From Desulfobacterales bacterium (lineage in GTDB: Bacteria > Desulfobacterota > Desulfobacteria > Desulfobacterales > Desulfobacteraceae), in contig JAKSBM010000885.1 in NCBI GenBank assembly GCA_022361135.1, positions 1 to 8,034 of the forward strand: 8,034 nucleotides of DNA, written 5' to 3'. The notes beneath the pieces were generated by a model. The model saw nothing but the letters and a program-made list of their open reading frames with translations. It made no database searches and was not told the DNA's origin. The translations under genes were made by a program, and so were the position numbers. Shown here one piece after another: positions 1 to 6,109 of the stretch. The first letter of the stretch is position 1. Every line of letters begins with the position of its first letter.

Positions 1-209
1 AGGGCGTGATTAAAATTAAAAGGCTGATTCTTTTTCGAATACAGCAGTTTGGGAAACAAGAGCCATCCGGAAAGGAAGCATACAACAAATGCTACAATAA
101 AAAAAATGACGCCCAGCCCAAGGCCTTTGTCATCTTTCGGGTCACCGGCAGCGCATTCCCCTGCACCATCCATGGAACCAGTTTCAGCTTTGTTTTCTAG
201 TTCACTCAT
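1..209 (-). CDS. qrcA: Membrane-anchored multihaem cytochrome c, QrcA-like (5' end only)
   Basis: Only the first 69 codons are in the window; the gene runs off the left edge. I read the frame by reverse-complementing from the ATG at 209-207, which has GGAG at 218-215 with 5-nt spacing. Residues 1-29 are polar and acidic. Residues 31-53 form one hydrophobic segment (GLGVIFFIVAFVV...), followed by LYSKKNQPFNFNHA. A short N-terminus, a single helix and then a F-N/S-F-N-H stretch leading to CxxCH haem sites is what I know from periplasmic multihaem cytochromes of sulfate reducers. QrcA, the cytochrome subunit of the Qrc complex that passes electrons from periplasmic cytochrome c3 to menaquinone, is the closest match I recall. 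No CxxCH motif is visible because the sequence ends too soon, so the membrane-anchored cytochrome call is firmer than the QrcA name. It has its own promoter, separate from the upstream ccs genes. Confidence 0.6.
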   Translation of the reverse strand, partial: MSELENKAETGSMDGAGECAAGDPKDDKGLGLGVIFFIVAFVVCFLSGWLLFPKLLYSKKNQPFNFNHA

Positions 210-343
210 GAAAACTCCATCAATGTTAAATTGTTGATGTTGACTATAACCTATTTTGGCCCGGCATAGAGCCCGAACCTGTTCAGTTGTAAACGGCACA
301 CACCACCGCCTACATTACGTCCGATACAGATTATTTCGCGTAA

Positions 344-372
344 TCTATATTAATATTAGGTTTTATTGTCAA
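344..372 (-). promoter_or_regulatory. Sigma70-type promoter for the QrcA-like gene
   Basis: On the minus strand a perfect -35 TTGACA (372-367) is followed by a 17-bp spacer (366-350) and a -10 TATAGA (349-344). Transcription would begin near 337 and leave a leader of about 125 nt before the ATG at 209. The promoter lies just downstream of the ccs operon terminator, which fits an independent transcription unit. A 6-bp dyad AGATTA/TAATCT (328-333 and 341-346) overlaps the -10 edge and the predicted start, where a repressor could bind; that role is only a guess. Confidence 0.72.
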
Positions 373-408
373 GGTAAATTAGGGAGGAAAAAAGCGTGGA
401 AGGCGCAT

Positions 409-451
409 AAAAACAGGGGGAAAGACATTAGAATCATTGCCTTTCCCCCTG
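409..451 (-). terminator. Intrinsic terminator of the recD-ccsB transcription unit
   Basis: There is a perfect 11-bp inverted repeat, CAGGGGGAAAG (414-424) and CTTTCCCCCTG (441-451), with a 16-nt loop. On the minus strand the stem is followed directly by TTTTT (413-409). It begins 33 nt after the ccsB stop codon. There is no T tract on the plus-strand side, so it works only for minus-strand transcription. Confidence 0.9.
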
Positions 452-483
452 AATTGGATGACTTAAATTACACTGGGTTTTTA

Positions 484-1317
484 TTACCCATAACTATGGA
501 GGCCGGAAAGAAGAAAATTCACACCAAAATAGGTAAAGAGGACGGCCATGAATCCCACGATGGAAACCACGGCCATGTTCCGTCCGTACCAGCCCCGCAT
601 GAGCCGCAGGTGCATGAAAACCGCATAGATGATCCAGGTGATCAAGGACCAGGTTTCCTTGGGATCCCATGACCAGTATTTGCCCCAGGCAGAGTTGGCC
701 CATACGGCACCGGTGATGATGCCGATGGTCAGGAAAAGAAAACCGAAAACCACCATCTGATAGGTGAGCTCATCCATGACCTCATCGGAGGGTAACCGGC
801 TCCAAATGGAGGATTCCCCCGGCGATTTGGGTTTGATGAAATAGATCACGGAAAAGCCGAAGGCCACGGCAAAACCGGCATATCCCAGGAAGCAGGTGAT
901 CACATGGGCAATGAGCCAATTACTTTTCAAAGCCGGGATCAAAGGATTAATCTTGGCTGAAATGGAGGGATCAAAGGACGCATAGGCAATGGCCAGAAAA
1001 ATCAAGGGTGCCACCAAAAAGCCCATGGAACTGACCCGATACTTGATCTCCACAAAAAGGTATAGCACGGCCACGGTCCACGAGAAAAAGACCAGGGACT
1101 CATACATGTTTGAAAAGGGGGCATGGCCGTATCCCATCTGGTAGGATTCCACCCAGCGAAGGAGAATCCCCGTGGTATTCAGGGCCAACCCCGCAGCGAT
1201 GGTCCAAAAGCCCACCCGGGCAAACATCTGCTTTTTAAAGGCAAAGGACGCCACATAAAACACAGATGCCAAAGCATAGACAAAGGTTGTGGAAGATAAT
1301 GCCAGAGAACTGTCCAT
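484..1317 (-). CDS. ccsB: Cytochrome c maturation haem-handling protein CcsB (CcsA/ResC type)
   Basis: This 277-residue polytopic membrane protein is the haem-handling half of the System II cytochrome c synthase. It brings haem to the periplasmic face and, with ResB, attaches it to CxxCH motifs of apocytochromes. The tryptophan-rich WWD signature is complete at residues 205-223 (WANSAWGKYWSWDPKETW). Histidines at 138 (LIAHV), 236 (VFMHL) and 274 (GLHSY) flank it with the spacing of the conserved haem-ligand histidines of CcsA. The PFSNMYESLVF stretch at 67-77 is also typical. I count about eight hydrophobic segments, and the length is normal. The start has AAGGA at 8-nt spacing inside the end of resB, with only 1 nt between the resB stop and this ATG, so translation is probably coupled. 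Naming differs between systems: this WWD protein is CcsA or ResC in the older literature and CcsB in several bacterial annotations. Confidence 0.96.
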   Translation of the reverse strand: MDSSLALSSTTFVYALASVFYVASFAFKKQMFARVGFWTIAAGLALNTTGILLRWVESYQMGYGHAPFSNMYESLVFFSWTVAVLYLFVEIKYRVSSMGFLVAPLIFLAIAYASFDPSISAKINPLIPALKSNWLIAHVITCFLGYAGFAVAFGFSVIYFIKPKSPGESSIWSRLPSDEVMDELTYQMVVFGFLFLTIGIITGAVWANSAWGKYWSWDPKETWSLITWIIYAVFMHLRLMRGWYGRNMAVVSIVGFMAVLFTYFGVNFLLSGLHSYG

Positions 1318-1318
1318 A

Positions 1319-2680
1319 TTATATTTCCTTTAATTGGGTAACCAATTTATTGAGTTTCAATTTCATGCTCTGGCTGTTCCGGTTGGTTCCGGCGGCCACC
1401 AGCACACTGCCCTCTCCGTCACCCTTGGATTGGATCTGGATGAAATAGGTTTCATGGGCCATGAAAAAGGTAATCCAACAGCCGATTATCATAAGAACAA
1501 AACCGGCATAAACATACCATACCCCGGGATCCTTGGTCACCTGCAGGCCTGTGTAATAGGCTTCTTCAAAATCCTTCACCTTAACGGTAAAATCGCCCTT
1601 GCGCATTTTATCAAAGGTGGGAAACTTCACGGGCAAGGCCACTTGAACCCCTTCACCCTGTTCCGGAACGATGCGACCAATGAAGGTGGAACCCAGGTTA
1701 TGGCCCCTGAAATCAAAGTGGGGAAGGAATCCTTCAAACTTAAAAACACCCTGGCCGCCGGGAAGGGGAGTGGATCCGCCCTTGCGCACCGAAGCGCTCA
1801 CCTCTTCACCCGTGCTGTTATTCACCAGGGTAAAGGTGGCCTTGGCCGGAGAGGTCATGCCGTAGGAGGACTGATAGATATTGATGCCCTTGTATCTCAA
1901 GGGATGGTTCACCCGGATATCTTCGGAAAAACTTTCCTTCCCGTTTTCAATGATGGTGAGGTTGGAGCGAAATTCCTCGGGTGCGCCGGTGTCGTAAAAC
2001 CGGACTTCAAAGTCATTGCACTGGATCACAAAGGGAAGCTTGATGGGCAGTTTGGTCTTCAATGCCTTGACCACCCCTTTTTTATCCCCCTCGTCCAGGC
2101 GCAGGTTGGCTTTAAAACCAAAAAGGGAGCCAATGAGGGCGCCCACCAGGAGAAGCAAAACCGAGGCATGGACCACATAGACCCCAAGGCGGGTCCAGCG
2201 TCCCCGTTCGCCGTAGAGGAGAACAGCGCCCTCTTCTTCCTTGCGAATCACATGTTTGGCACGCCCCTTTAAAAAGGAAAGGTAATCCTTTTCCAATTTG
2301 GCCACATCGCCCCGGGCCTCGAAGGACTCCTGGGTTTTGGACTTGCGGAAACGGCTGGGGTTGAACCGGACTTCCTTGGGAAAAATGATTTTCCAAGTGG
2401 TGGAAAGGCGCTCGACCGAGCAGACCACAATGTTGACACACAACAGCACCAACAGGGCAAGAAACCACCAGGCGTGGTACATGTCGTCCACACCCAGGAC
2501 CCGGATCAGGTTATACATTCCCTCACCGTAAAGGTTAACATATTGCTGGGGTGATCCGTTCTGGAGCACCACCGTCCCGATGATGGAGGTCAGGGCCAGG
2601 AGCACCAGCGTGTATACAGACAGCTTGACCGAGGCAAAGAACATCCAGATTTGGTCGGTTAACCGTTCTTTTTCTTTCAA
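1319..2680 (-). CDS. resB: Cytochrome c biogenesis protein ResB (Ccs1 family)
   Basis: This 453-residue protein is the partner of CcsB in System II cytochrome c maturation. It has four membrane segments (about 19-38, 69-88, 165-187 and 386-408), with a large periplasmic domain between the third and fourth. Family hallmarks are FFASVKLSVYTLVLLAL near the N-terminus, the NHPLRYKGINIYQSSYG stretch at 258-274, and a GLQVTKDPGVWYVYAG segment entering the last helix. His69, at the start of helix 2, sits where ResB proteins supply a transmembrane haem ligand. The start is TTG at 2680-2678, preceded by GAAGG at 4-nt spacing and AAGGA further up; the next in-frame ATG is residue 13, which would cut into the conserved N-terminal WxFFAS segment. 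The gene follows the acyltransferase by 26 nt and is almost contiguous with ccsB. Confidence 0.96.
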   Translation of the reverse strand: MKEKERLTDQIWMFFASVKLSVYTLVLLALTSIIGTVVLQNGSPQQYVNLYGEGMYNLIRVLGVDDMYHAWWFLALLVLLCVNIVVCSVERLSTTWKIIFPKEVRFNPSRFRKSKTQESFEARGDVAKLEKDYLSFLKGRAKHVIRKEEEGAVLLYGERGRWTRLGVYVVHASVLLLLVGALIGSLFGFKANLRLDEGDKKGVVKALKTKLPIKLPFVIQCNDFEVRFYDTGAPEEFRSNLTIIENGKESFSEDIRVNHPLRYKGINIYQSSYGMTSPAKATFTLVNNSTGEEVSASVRKGGSTPLPGGQGVFKFEGFLPHFDFRGHNLGSTFIGRIVPEQGEGVQVALPVKFPTFDKMRKGDFTVKVKDFEEAYYTGLQVTKDPGVWYVYAGFVLMIIGCWITFFMAHETYFIQIQSKGDGEGSVLVAAGTNRNSQSMKLKLNKLVTQLKEI

Positions 2681-2684
2681 ATTA

Positions 2685-2696
2685 CCTTCTTTCCTT
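2685..2696 (-). promoter_or_regulatory. Ribosome binding site supporting a TTG start of resB
   Basis: On the minus strand, AAGGAA (2696-2691) and GAAGG (2689-2685) precede the TTG at 2680-2678. GAAGG lies only 4 nt from the TTG, while AGGA lies 11 nt away. Together they support initiation at the non-ATG codon rather than at the ATG twelve codons further in. Confidence 0.55.
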
Positions 2697-2706
2697 TTTT
2701 AAAATT

Positions 2707-3366
2707 TTACGACCGTTCCACCAGATGGGGGGCCATGTGGTCTTCCAGCTCCCTGCGGAGCTGTTCAAAATCGTCTCCTGCGGCATCTGGATCCACGGGT
2801 ATGGGATCCCCAAAGGTCATGGTCATTCGGGTAAAGGGCTTGGGGATCATGTAGCGATCCCAGGAGCCCAAGAGCCAGGCATCCTTATATTTTACAAAAC
2901 AGGGGACAATGACGGCACCGGCCCTTTGGGCCATGCGAATGGAGCCGGCCTTGACCACGCCCCGGGGGCCCTGGGGCCCATCCACGAGATTCAGGCCGAA
3001 ACCGGCGCCCGATGCCATGTGATCCACCATTTCCGCCATGGCTTCCCTGCCGCCCCGGGAAGACGATCCCCGGGCAACGCTGCCGCCGGAATAGATCACC
3101 ACATCCGAAGCCAAATCGCCGTCCCTGCTTTGACTGATGAGAATTCTGGGATGAAAACAAAGGTAGGGTCTGAAAAAACGAACAATGGCAAAAAACTGCT
3201 GGTGGAACATGCAGATGAGCACGGGTTTCTTTTGACCCATCAACTCCAGCCATTTGCCGTCGTTTTTCACGGTGCCGGCAACAAAGAGCAAATAGATACG
3301 GGCCACAAGATAAACCAGATAGGAAAACGCCTTGGATCGGGTGAGTTTTTTAATCAGTTTTTTCAT
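2707..3366 (-). CDS. Lysophospholipid acyltransferase family protein (DUF374 type)
   Basis: This 219-residue protein matches the DUF374 branch of the lysophospholipid/glycerolipid acyltransferase superfamily. Such membrane-associated enzymes move an acyl chain onto a lipid acceptor; the acceptor here cannot be read from sequence. Recognisable elements in order are a hydrophobic N-terminal segment (about 14-30), the acceptor-site histidine in CMFHQQFF (His55), SQSRDGDLAS (78-87), RGSSSRGG (99-106), the strongly conserved VDGPQGPRG (128-136), and SWDRYMIPKPFTR (168-180). The Asp of the classic HX4D motif is not seen after His55. I chose the ATG at 3366 because it begins the usual KKLIKKL type N-terminus and has AGAGG about 10 nt upstream. 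An ATG at 3399 would add 11 residues and increase the overlap with recD from 17 to 50 nt. The position between recD and resB suggests cotranscription rather than a shared pathway. Confidence 0.93.
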   Translation of the reverse strand: MKKLIKKLTRSKAFSYLVYLVARIYLLFVAGTVKNDGKWLELMGQKKPVLICMFHQQFFAIVRFFRPYLCFHPRILISQSRDGDLASDVVIYSGGSVARGSSSRGGREAMAEMVDHMASGAGFGLNLVDGPQGPRGVVKAGSIRMAQRAGAVIVPCFVKYKDAWLLGSWDRYMIPKPFTRMTMTFGDPIPVDPDAAGDDFEQLRRELEDHMAPHLVERS

Positions 3367-5083
3367 GGGATTCCAACCTCTTTTCCAGTGCATGTCCAAC
3401 GGTGCCGCCCAACTCGGTACTGACGGAAACGGCCTCTTGAATCACCGCCATGGGGCCTGCGATGATCACCTTATTCCTTGCCCGGGTTACGCCGGTGTAA
3501 ATCAATTCCCGGGTCAAGGCCCGGGACAGGGTATGGGGCAGGCAGATCAGGACCGTATCAAACTCCGATCCCTGGCTCTTATGGATGGTCATGGCATAGG
3601 CCGTGGTATGGCCGGGTAACTCCTTCTGGCGGAACACTTTCATGCCCTCGGGGTCATGGCCGTTAAAAGCCGCCCTCAGGGTACTGCCGTCCCGGTATAC
3701 AATACCGGTTTCCCCGTTGAACACTCCCCGCTTATAATCATTGGATTCAACGATTATAAGTTTGTCTAAAATCGGCATATTTATACCAAAATCGCCCCGG
3801 CTCTGCAAAAGACTTTCACAAAGATGATTAATTGGTAATCTTCCCCCGGGCCCGTCGTTGTGGGGACAGAGGATGCGGAAATCATCCAGCCGTTCCAGGG
3901 CTGTTTCCACATCAGGACTTTCCACCAGGGAGCGGTATCCCCCACGAATCACCTGGGCCACGGACCGGTCGAAATCCCCCGGGGATTCAGGGTCGATATA
4001 GCTTAAATCCCCATGGTCCTCCCGGGTGAGAATCCGTTCAACCCCCCCAGGGTCATTGGACTTTACGGCCTGGGCCAGGGCGGCAATTCCCCCCCTGCCC
4101 GCCGAACGGAAATTATGTTCCAGAAAAGCGGTGTGGGCCTCCAGAGCAGGTAACCGGCACAGCTCACAGAACACCGATCCGGCCTGGACCGGAGCCAATT
4201 GATGGGCATCCCCAAGCAGCACCACCCGGGCCGTGGGCGGAATGGCATCCATGAGACGGGTCATCAAGGCCAAATCAATCATGGAGGCCTCATCCACAAT
4301 GACCATGTCCACGGCCAGGGGATTTTTCGCCCCGTGTGAAAAACCGGGCTCATCCCATTTCGGCACCAGGGCCGAGTGGATGGTTCGTCCCTCCCGCAAC
4401 CGGGAAGCCGCCTTCCCCGTGGGGGCCAGGGAAAGAATTCTCAACCTGGGCAACCCCTGATTCTCCACCCATTCCCGGAGAATGGATTTGATCAAGTTGG
4501 TAATGTGGGTTTTCCCGGTACCGGGCCCGCCGGAAATCACCACAAAATCATTGGACAAAGCCTTTTCCACGGCCTCTTTCTGGTAGCGAACATGGTCGGG
4601 ATTTTGCCCCTGGAAATGGCTGGCAATTCGCCCACGGACAAACTCGGGATCCAGTCGCATGGAACGACCGGAGAATCGTCTGGCCAAATTGTCGGTCAAT
4701 CGATTCTGGAAGTCATAATACCGGGTCAAATAAAGGTAACCCTGGCCATCCAAAACCAGGGGAAAGGTCTTATACGAAACAGCCCTGCCACCGGAGCAGA
4801 CCAGGGGACTGTCCCTTAATTCACTTTCCCATGTTTTTCTGTCGGGTAGACAAAACCAATCCCCTTCGGCCTCCTGGGAAACCCATTTTTCCCCATGGGT
4901 TCCATTCAAATCCAGGCAAACATCTCCTTTTTCCACGGCCTGGGCGGCCAGGGCCAAAGCAATGCGAACCAACTCGGGTGTATCCGGCCAAATGGATGCC
5001 GTTGACCTGGCAAAGTAGTAGTCCAGATGGGAAATCAATCCATGGCTGTGTAACAGATTCAGTTCAAGGGGGAGCTGCCCCAT
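3350..5083 (-). CDS. recD: Exodeoxyribonuclease V alpha subunit RecD (helicase)
   Basis: This is a superfamily 1B 5'-3' DNA helicase of 577 residues, the fast motor of RecBCD, which processes double-strand breaks. The N-terminus contains ISHLDYYFAR (17-26), the segment usual at the start of RecD (RecC-binding) rather than the longer RecD2. Helicase motifs are Walker A GGPGTGKTH (185-193), PTGKAASRL (221-229), Walker B VIVDEASMID (261-270), motif III GDAHQLAPVQAGSVF (291-305), EHNFRS (322-327), AMTIHKSQGSEFD (497-509) and YTGVTRAR (529-536). Length is near the roughly 600 residues of E. coli RecD. I chose the ATG at 5083 because GGAG lies 7 nt upstream and the protein then begins at the family's N-terminus; the open frame continues to 5206 without family similarity and into the terminator hairpin. 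recB and recC are not adjacent here, so they must lie elsewhere if the full complex exists. Confidence 0.95.
   Translation of the reverse strand: MGQLPLELNLLHSHGLISHLDYYFARSTASIWPDTPELVRIALALAAQAVEKGDVCLDLNGTHGEKWVSQEAEGDWFCLPDRKTWESELRDSPLVCSGGRAVSYKTFPLVLDGQGYLYLTRYYDFQNRLTDNLARRFSGRSMRLDPEFVRGRIASHFQGQNPDHVRYQKEAVEKALSNDFVVISGGPGTGKTHITNLIKSILREWVENQGLPRLRILSLAPTGKAASRLREGRTIHSALVPKWDEPGFSHGAKNPLAVDMVIVDEASMIDLALMTRLMDAIPPTARVVLLGDAHQLAPVQAGSVFCELCRLPALEAHTAFLEHNFRSAGRGGIAALAQAVKSNDPGGVERILTREDHGDLSYIDPESPGDFDRSVAQVIRGGYRSLVESPDVETALERLDDFRILCPHNDGPGGRLPINHLCESLLQSRGDFGINMPILDKLIIVESNDYKRGVFNGETGIVYRDGSTLRAAFNGHDPEGMKVFRQKELPGHTTAYAMTIHKSQGSEFDTVLICLPHTLSRALTRELIYTGVTRARNKVIIAGPMAVIQEAVSVSTELGGTVGHALEKRLESHEKTD
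3731..3760. repeat. Perfect 9-bp inverted repeat inside recD
   Basis: CTTATAATC (3731-3739) and GATTATAAG (3752-3760) are exact reverse complements separated by 12 nt. The site encodes part of the LIIVESNDYK stretch of RecD (about residues 442-451). No T tract follows on either strand that would make it a terminator. It may be coincidental. Confidence 0.4.
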
Positions 5084-5145
5084 TGTATTACTCCGAATTA
5101 AGGGTTTGTGCTTCAAAATTTCGCTTCTTATTACCAGTCTTTGGA

Positions 5146-5184
5146 ACAAAAATAAAGCCGCAGCCATGGCTGGTGCGGCTTTAT
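5146..5184 (-). terminator. Strong intrinsic terminator upstream of recD
   Basis: A perfect 11-bp inverted repeat, ATAAAGCCGCA (5152-5162) and TGCGGCTTTAT (5174-5184), has an 11-nt loop containing the palindrome GCCATGGC. On the minus strand the stem runs into TTTATTTTTG, a classic U tract. It lies about 70 bp before the recD start and 145 bp after the end of the small basic gene. It therefore ends either the upstream transcript, a small RNA, or an attenuated recD leader. I see no convincing promoter between this hairpin and recD. Confidence 0.9.
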
Positions 5185-5328
5185 GAACAAGATGCGAGCA
5201 ATACAAATTTTAAGGAAAACTCTGAAAGGGCACTGTGATGCAGAGGCATCACCACCCGGTGAGGCTCGGGGAAGTTAAGATCCTTCCCCAGAATCCTGCA
5301 ACAAAAAAACTAGAACCAATGGTTTGGG
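5185..5328 (-). ncRNA. Candidate structured RNA or long 3' UTR ahead of the terminator
   Basis: No gene is supported between the small basic protein and recD. On the minus strand this stretch can fold into a GGGGAAG/CTTCCCC hairpin (arms 5283-5289 and 5268-5274, 8-nt loop) and a GTGATGC/GCATCAC hairpin (arms 5246-5252 and 5235-5241, 4-nt loop). It then leads into the terminator at 5184-5146. Flanking pieces (GGATTCTGGGG on the 5' side, CCCTTTCAGAG and TTTTCC on the 3' side) can form an interrupted closing stem around both hairpins. I do not recognise it as 6S, SRP RNA, tmRNA or a known riboswitch, and no clear promoter was found. It may simply be the 3' UTR of the upstream gene. Confidence 0.3.
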
Positions 5329-5592
5329 TTAAACAAAAATCCCTTCCCCAAATCTGGGCTGGGCCACGGAAGTTCCCTTCCGACGATCCCCCCCCCTACG
5401 GCGATTATTATTAAAGGAAAGGTCGACAAAAACGCCATCCCTGACACTGCTCCTGCGGTCAATCTTTGACCGCCTCCTGTCCTTTTTAAAACGTCGCGTT
5501 ACCGTTTTTTTCCGCTTGGAAAACCCACGGATCGCACCTGGCGAATCAATCCGCTCGTTTTGGACAGGTATTATTTTATAATCAAATACCAT
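5329..5592 (-). CDS. Small basic DRR-motif protein, function unknown
   Basis: This gene encodes 87 residues, 25 of them Lys or Arg against 9 acidic, so it is strongly basic. No signal peptide or membrane segment is visible. The C-terminal two thirds holds a repeated motif: KKDRRRSKIDRR (36-47), then VRDGVFVDLS (50-59), then RRRGGDRRK (64-72). I recall small uncharacterised proteins with this DRR...RDGVFVxLS...DRR layout from Desulfobacterota, but cannot name a family from sequence alone. The start ATG at 5592 has GGAAAG a few bases upstream. It follows the hemerythrin gene by 75 bp, with no strong promoter between them. A run of nine G lies in codons 66-69. The charge would suit binding to nucleic acid or another polyanion; that is a guess. 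Confidence 0.75.
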   Translation of the reverse strand: MVFDYKIIPVQNERIDSPGAIRGFSKRKKTVTRRFKKDRRRSKIDRRSSVRDGVFVDLSFNNNRRRGGDRRKGTSVAQPRFGEGIFV

Positions 5593-5667
5593 TTTCTTTC
5601 CAAGCCCCTATTATTACAGGTTACATCACCTTTAAAACTACTATATCGTCATTGGAGATATAAGACT

Positions 5668-6108
5668 TTAATTCTTTCGCTTACTATTGTCAATATAATC
5701 GTGGATCCGCAGGAAGGGAACATACAAAGCATCATTGGTTTCAATGTGTTCCACCAGCCAGTCCCGAAGGGCGACTATGTTTTCAACCGTTAAATTGGTG
5801 ACATCTTCTACGACTTCGCGACGCATGCTGATGGCACTCTTAATGAATTGACGATGGGCCTTGGAGTGGGAATCAAAGTCCGGGTATTTTTTCGCCTTGA
5901 GCAATTTTTCCTCCTTGGCGAAAAACACCTTCCCATAATCATTGATATCGGAAATCAGATTGGTGATGGCCTTGGCATCACTCTTTTTCTGACGCATCTC
6001 AATGAGTTCGTTAAAGAGGTCGAACATCTTTTGCTGATGGACATCAAGCTCTTCGATATCCACGCTGTACTTGGGCTCCCATTCGACCCTGTAATTTGGT
6101 TTTGCCAT
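5668..6108 (-). CDS. Bacteriohemerythrin with one substituted iron ligand
   Basis: This single-domain, cytoplasmic hemerythrin-like protein has 146 residues. The family is a four-helix bundle carrying a non-haem di-iron site that binds O2; in anaerobes it is thought to serve oxygen sensing, scavenging or delivery. Of the seven usual ligands I can place six: His24 (LDVHQQKMF), Glu66 (AKEE), His81 and His85 (HSKAH), His121 and Asp126 (HIETND). Spacing fits bacteriohemerythrins such as that of Methylococcus. The remaining ligand, the His of the HFxxEE motif, is Phe62 here (VFFAKEE), so the iron site may be altered. I chose the ATG at 6108 because AAGGAG lies 6 nt upstream and the protein then begins with the usual short lead to the W-x-x-x-Y-S-V motif. 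The upstream ATG at 6156 lies inside the preceding gene. The preceding stop is 1 nt away. Confidence 0.94.
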   Translation of the reverse strand: MAKPNYRVEWEPKYSVDIEELDVHQQKMFDLFNELIEMRQKKSDAKAITNLISDINDYGKVFFAKEEKLLKAKKYPDFDSHSKAHRQFIKSAISMRREVVEDVTNLTVENIVALRDWLVEHIETNDALYVPFLRIHDYIDNSKRKN

Positions 6109-6109
6109 T

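Noticed and set aside
256..672. Plus-strand open frame of 138 codons
   Set aside because: It runs across the ccs terminator and antisense to the ccsB 3' end, has low-complexity His/Gly/Pro-rich content, and resembles no family; it is a shadow frame.
1334..2272. Long plus-strand open frame of 312 codons antisense to resB
   Set aside because: The minus-strand frame encodes an unmistakable ResB; the antisense frame has Gly/His-rich shadow composition and no ribosome site.
2725..3423. Plus-strand open frame of 232 codons antisense to the acyltransferase
   Set aside because: It mirrors the conserved acyltransferase frame and shows no domain of its own.
5084..5206. Upstream extension of recD to the ATG at 5206
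   Set aside because: The added 41 residues do not resemble RecD and run through the terminator hairpin; the ATG at 5083 has a good ribosome site and the family N-terminus.
5181..5249. Minus-strand 22-codon frame ending inside the terminator stem, a possible leader peptide
   Set aside because: There is no clear ribosome site, no run of regulatory codons, and its start lies within a hairpin arm; chance is the simpler explanation.
5300..5331. T7 run after the DRR gene stop, considered as that gene's own terminator
   Set aside because: Only a 4-bp stem with a 3-nt loop precedes the T run; the strong terminator further down is the better candidate.
5642..5662. 6-bp dyad TATATC/GATATA just after the hemerythrin stop, considered as a terminator
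   Set aside because: The stem is all weak pairs bar one and the T run is displaced by 3 nt, so it would terminate poorly if at all.
5560..5793. Plus-strand 77-codon frame across the hemerythrin/DRR gap
   Set aside because: It overlaps both real minus-strand genes and has no recognisable features.
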